9,258 bases of DNA from Chloroflexota bacterium (GTDB taxonomy: Bacteria; Chloroflexota; Chloroflexia; QHBQ01; JADMIH01), in contig JADMIH010000152.1 of assembly GCA_015478675.1 (NCBI GenBank), positions 1 through 9,258 on the forward strand, read 5' to 3'. Positions 7,228-9,258 of this stretch are shown here, in pieces. Position 1 is the stretch's first letter, and every line of letters starts with the position of its first letter. The notes beneath the pieces were generated by a model, which saw only the letters and a list, made by a program, of their open reading frames with translations, did no database searches and was not told where the DNA came from. Position numbers and translations under genes: made by a program.

Positions 7228-7500
7228 TTGGCGAATATTAAGTCCGCAATAAAGAGAATCCGCTCGTCTGAGCGCAAGCGCATGCGCAACAAACCCGTGC
7301 GTACTGCCCTCAGGACATACGTCCGTACGGCCCAGACGAAGATAGCGGGCCGCCAGGAAGATGCCGCCGAGGCGGTTGTGCGCGCTATCAGCGAGCTGGA
7401 TAAAGCCGCCAATAAAGGCATAATCCACCGCAACCAGGCTGCTCGCCGCAAGTCGCGCCTGATGTCCAAGTATAACCAGCTTACCACCGCAGGCAGGTAA
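7228..7500 (+). CDS. rpsT: 30S ribosomal protein S20, TTG start
   Basis: 90 residues, the normal S20 length. S20 binds 16S rRNA directly in the early stage of 30S assembly. Family-typical features: N-terminal ANIKSAIKRIRSSERKRMRN, a long basic helix, the middle segment AVVRAISELDKAANKGIIHR and the basic tail NQAARRKSRLMSKYNQL. The start codon is TTG at 7228-7230, directly before the highly conserved A-N-I-K-S; no in-frame ATG could replace it without losing conserved residues. E. coli rpsT also uses UUG, where the weak start codon takes part in autogenous regulation. The gene has its own extended -10 promoter and leader hairpin, and it converges on holA across a shared terminator, a neighbour pair seen in other bacteria too. 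Confidence 0.97.
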   Translation: MANIKSAIKRIRSSERKRMRNKPVRTALRTYVRTAQTKIAGRQEDAAEAVVRAISELDKAANKGIIHRNQAARRKSRLMSKYNQLTTAGR

Positions 7501-7519
7501 ACTTTTTCAGGCCAAAAGG

Positions 7520-7545
7520 AAGCCGGAGGCAAGCGCCTCCGGCTT
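7520..7545. terminator. Bidirectional intrinsic terminator between rpsT and holA
   Basis: AAGCCGGAGGC (7520-7530) and GCCTCCGGCTT (7535-7545) form a perfect 11-bp stem with loop AAGC. It begins 20 nt after the rpsT stop and ends 15 nt before the holA stop. The T tracts are short (TTTGCTGTGTTGT on plus, CCTTTTGG on minus), but the stem is strong and its position between convergent genes fits termination of both. Confidence 0.85.
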
Positions 7546-7559
7546 TGCTGTGTTGTCGG

Positions 7560-8591
7560 TCACTGGCACATCTCCACTACCAACGTGTCGAGGGAAAGCT
7601 CGGCCTGGGCGCGGCCTGTCTTGACCGCGTGGTCAAGCTCAAGGAGCCCTGTATGTATTTGTAGCAGCTTTTTCATAGAAAATTGCCGTGCCTGTGAAAC
7701 GCTTTTCTGCACCATGTAGTCGCTCAACCCCGATTTCTCGGCCATGCGATACTCCGGCACTCGCCTGTCGAGCATATCGCGCACCTGCATGAGGGTACGC
7801 ACTTGCCAGGCCAGCACCGGCAGGATACCCTCCGGTTGAGTGCCGCTATCTGTCAGCTTGTGTAGCTGCTGGAGCGCGCCACGCGTGTCACGGCGAGCGG
7901 CGGCGGAGGTCATCTCGAAGACGTCATCTTGCCTGGAAGCAAAGCTCATCTGGCGCAGGGCCTTCTCGTCAACGGTGCCACCCTCGCCCACGTACAGCGA
8001 CAGCTTATCAAGCTCGTTGGCGAGCATCTGCAAATCGGAGAGAGTAGCGGCAAGGGCGGAGAGCGCGCCTGGAGTTATCTTTATACCTGCCCCTCTGCCG
8101 CGCTCGGCTATCCAGCGCTCCAACATACCACCCACAGGCGACTTGAACTCTTCAACTTTCCCGTGGCGTGCAGCTGCCTTGAGTAGGGCGCTGTTCTTGT
8201 TGACGCTGCCTCGCTCGAGGAGTATAAGCACAGTCGAATCGGGTACTAGCCCAAACACCTGAGCGAACCCTTCTGTGAGGCCCGCATCGGCCTTGCTCTT
8301 GCCTCTGGATACGGCTTCAGCTTTCTCTGTGGACCCGCCGTCTTCTCCCTCCACAGATTTCCCGCCTGTGAACCTGGAAAGCAGTCCCTCTACAACAACT
8401 ACCCGCTCGTCATCGAAGAAGCCAATGGATTGAACGGCTCGTGCCAGCTCGTCAGGCGTGAGGTGCGCAGCGTCAAAGCGCGTCAGGTTGACATCGCCAA
8501 AGCTATCTTCAGCTGGGGCGTGCTTAGCCAGGTGCTTCTGCAAGGCTTGAGCCACTAGAAGTCGCTCAGGCCCAATGAGGGTAATTAGCAT
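7560..8591 (-). CDS. holA: DNA polymerase III subunit delta
   Basis: 343 residues, typical for the delta subunit, which opens the beta sliding clamp within the clamp-loader complex (AAA+-like fold, no ATPase motif of its own). Supporting segments: MLITLIGPERLLV (1-13), RAVQSIGFFDDERVVVVEGL (51-70) as the second strand region, FGLVPDSTVLILLERG (113-128), ANELDKLSLYV (191-201), the family motif DVFEMTSAAARRD (223-235) and LAWQVRTLMQVRDML (260-274). The C-terminal LLELDHAVKTGRAQAELSLD (316-335) corresponds to the characteristic delta end. Residues 74-104 are a low-complexity charged insert between the first strands, longer than usual. An in-frame TAG three codons before the ATG at 8591 fixes the start; the ribosome site is weak. 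It lies downstream of the RNA candidate at 8697-8868 and converges on rpsT. Confidence 0.95.
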   Translation of the reverse strand: MLITLIGPERLLVAQALQKHLAKHAPAEDSFGDVNLTRFDAAHLTPDELARAVQSIGFFDDERVVVVEGLLSRFTGGKSVEGEDGGSTEKAEAVSRGKSKADAGLTEGFAQVFGLVPDSTVLILLERGSVNKNSALLKAAARHGKVEEFKSPVGGMLERWIAERGRGAGIKITPGALSALAATLSDLQMLANELDKLSLYVGEGGTVDEKALRQMSFASRQDDVFEMTSAAARRDTRGALQQLHKLTDSGTQPEGILPVLAWQVRTLMQVRDMLDRRVPEYRMAEKSGLSDYMVQKSVSQARQFSMKKLLQIHTGLLELDHAVKTGRAQAELSLDTLVVEMCQ

Positions 8592-8696
8592 GGGACTCTA
8601 TTGCGTACCACGCAGTGGGTGGCGAATAACTCCAGGCTTGAAGGGTAAAGGACCATCTCTCCTTACTCTCTTACGCGATACGCACTCTTTAAATGG

Positions 8697-8868
8697 AAAA
8701 ACCCCGGATGTGGTCGTATAGGTTTTGAACCTGCTCAACGCAGGTGGGTGCCGTTCTTCAGGTTATTGCGTTACCCTTACGGGCGTACGCAGCCCCATCC
8801 GCTGCCGGCTCCCAAAGATTTAGTTAGGATCAAAACCTTTTACGACCAGTTGTCACCGCAGGGTTTTA
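8697..8868 (-). ncRNA. ssrS: Structured RNA, probable 6S RNA (RNA polymerase regulator)
   Basis: The stretch folds into one long interrupted hairpin. Closing arm: 8861-8867 with 8698-8704, 8856-8858 with 8705-8707, 8841-8848 with 8711-8718, and 8830-8837 with 8721-8728, all perfectly paired. Inside is a large bubble. Its 5' strand (minus 8829-8814) is unpaired, while its 3' strand carries a small hairpin, 8745-8740 with 8734-8729. An apical stem follows (8813-8806 with 8753-8746, one mismatch) and then inner pairs 8791-8787 with 8771-8767. Closing stem, central bubble with a 3'-strand hairpin, apical stem and a length near 170 nt are the hallmarks of 6S RNA, which binds housekeeping RNA polymerase by imitating an open promoter. 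A strong promoter ends 8 nt upstream, and the 3' end is CCGGGG plus five T. No SRP RNA, tmRNA or RNase P signature is present. The 6S identity rests on architecture. Confidence 0.6.
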
Positions 8869-8875
8869 GGCTTTA

Positions 8876-8904
8876 AAGATACCATAACGGCGAGGCACAG
8901 TCAA
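8876..8904 (-). promoter_or_regulatory. Promoter of the 6S-like RNA
   Basis: On the minus strand TTGACT (8904-8899, five of six consensus) is followed after exactly 17 nt by TATCTT (8881-8876, four of six), with TGG just before it making an extended -10. The predicted start point is about 8868-8870, matching the first base pair of the RNA fold (8867). Agreement between two independent signals supports both the strand and the 5' end. Confidence 0.65.
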
Positions 8905-8917
8905 GCAAAAATCCCAG

Positions 8918-8931
8918 CGTAAGCGTTCAGA
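8918..8931 (+). repeat. Short copy of the GTAAGYGTTCAGA dispersed repeat
   Basis: CGTAAGCGTTCAGA matches 9117-9130 with one change. It is preceded by ATCCCAGC (8911-8918), the same octamer found at 9091-9098 inside the longer hairpin copy, so this looks like a copy that has lost its central part. It lies just upstream of the 6S-like RNA promoter. Confidence 0.5.
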
Positions 8932-8970
8932 CTTGAGGTGGAGCAATCTGCAAGGAGAAGCTGTGGAGGC

Positions 8971-9020
8971 GCACCCTCACGCACCCTCACGCACCCTCAC
9001 GCACCCTCACGCACCCTCAC
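8971..9020. repeat. 10-bp tandem repeat, five perfect units
   Basis: Five identical head-to-tail copies of GCACCCTCAC with no spacers, followed by CCCCC. The unit shares CCCTCAC with the outer arm of the inverted repeat at 9146-9238, suggesting slippage expansion of the edge of such an element. It is a candidate variable-number tandem repeat. Confidence 0.95.
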
Positions 9021-9027
9021 CCCCAAA

Positions 9028-9065
9028 CCCCCTCCCATGAAGGGAGAGGGGGCTAATCTAGCCCC
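9028..9065. repeat. REP-like palindrome pair
   Basis: CCCCCTCCC (9028-9036) pairs with GGGAGAGGGGG (9042-9052) with a two-base bulge. Overlapping it, GGGGCTA (9049-9055) pairs perfectly with TAGCCCC (9059-9065) over a three-base loop, so the two folds compete. The core CTCCCATGAAGGGAGAG (9032-9048) recurs exactly at 9206-9222 and inverted at 9162-9178. Confidence 0.75.
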
Positions 9066-9070
9066 TCCAA

Positions 9071-9137
9071 CCCTTAGTTTGAACATTTACATCCCAGCAA
9101 CCTGGATTGCTGAGCCCGTAAGTGTTCAGAGTAAGGG
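9071..9137. repeat. 67-bp extended hairpin, full-length copy of the TGTTCAGA repeat
   Basis: The 20-bp arms 9071-9090 and 9118-9137 are complementary at 17 of 20 positions, two of the three mismatches being G-T pairs on one strand. A perfect inner stem CAGCAA (9095-9100) with TTGCTG (9107-9112) caps it. The right arm includes the 19-nt segment repeated at 4669-4687. Confidence 0.75.
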
Positions 9138-9145
9138 TGGACACT

Positions 9146-9238
9146 CCCTCACCCCATGCCTCTCTCCCTTCATGGGAGATATACTCCCCAGGAATAAAGC
9201 CCCCTCTCCCATGAAGGGAGAGAGGCATGGGGTGAGGG
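9146..9238. repeat. Perfect 34-bp inverted repeat (REP/BIME-like)
   Basis: The arm 9146-9179 is the exact reverse complement of 9205-9238, separated by a 25-nt loop. Each arm is itself nearly palindromic (CTCCC-TTCAT-GGGAG), so the element can fold as one long hairpin or two small ones. The style, CCCTCACCCC plus CTCTCCC, resembles abundant intergenic palindromes known from many bacteria. No transposase or REP-associated tyrosine transposase gene is present. Confidence 0.9.
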
Positions 9239-9258
9239 TAGGTATGCCCGCACAGTTG

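Larger units (their letters stand above)
8869..9258. other. Gene-free, repeat-dense intergenic region
   Basis: I find no credible protein gene in this stretch on either strand. It holds the promoter of the 6S-like RNA, a short copy of the TGTTCAGA repeat, a 10-bp tandem array and three palindromic elements, listed separately. It continues past the right edge. Confidence 0.75.

Noticed and set aside
7211..7252. A 13-codon ORF starting ATG GAG GAC just before rpsT, as a leader peptide.
   Set aside because: It contains the rpsT ribosome site, has no ribosome site of its own and carries no attenuation-like codon run.
8697..8868. SRP RNA, tmRNA, RNase P RNA or a riboswitch for holA.
   Set aside because: The GGAAGGAAGCA-type SRP loop, the tmRNA acceptor and TΨC ends and the RNase P conserved regions are absent. 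The element ends in its own T-run 100 nt before holA, and holA is not a usual riboswitch target.
8971..9238. A CRISPR array.
   Set aside because: The direct repeats have no spacers and the palindromes are not evenly spaced; there are no cas genes.

Overview
The window looks like chromosomal DNA from a GC-rich, free-living bacterium. Gene content (an amylo-alpha-1,6-glucosidase of the two-domain bacterial type, a membrane-anchored NHL protein, a very long DUF1998-type helicase) and the many palindromic intergenic repeats would suit a Chloroflexota-like lineage. That placement is an inference from gene style, not from a marker phylogeny.

Layout. Bases 1-2855 (minus) are the N-terminal 951 codons of a giant DEAD/DEAH-box helicase that runs off the left edge. 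A degraded IS5-type transposase fragment (about 2999-3133) lies immediately upstream of its start. Next come two more minus-strand genes: a membrane-anchored six-bladed NHL beta-propeller protein (3162-4568) and a glycogen-debranching-type glycoside hydrolase (4678-6951). They are separated by a short spacer holding a perfect -10 box and a 9-bp tandem repeat. A repeat-rich spacer (6952-7227) carries a palindrome, a probable dispersed repeat and a good extended -10 promoter that reads right into rpsT (7228-7500, TTG start). rpsT and holA (7560-8591, minus) converge on a strong shared hairpin terminator.

The region right of holA has no protein gene. It holds a 172-nt structured RNA on the minus strand (8697-8868) that I read as a probable 6S RNA. 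A near-consensus extended -10 promoter is placed so that transcription starts at the first base of the fold. The fold has a long closing stem, a central bubble with a small hairpin on its 3' strand, and an apical stem, and it ends in five T. The last 400 bases are a cluster of repeats: five 10-bp direct repeats, two imperfect hairpins and a perfect 34-bp inverted repeat.

How the genes work together: rpsT, holA and the 6S candidate are core growth functions (ribosome, replisome clamp loader, RNA polymerase control). The glycoside hydrolase handles storage or maltodextrin-type glucan. The helicase family is common in accessory and defence islands, and the transposase remnant marks the likely boundary between core and accessory DNA. 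I see no complete new multi-gene system; the best novel leads are the 6S-like RNA, the repeat families and the helicase boundary.
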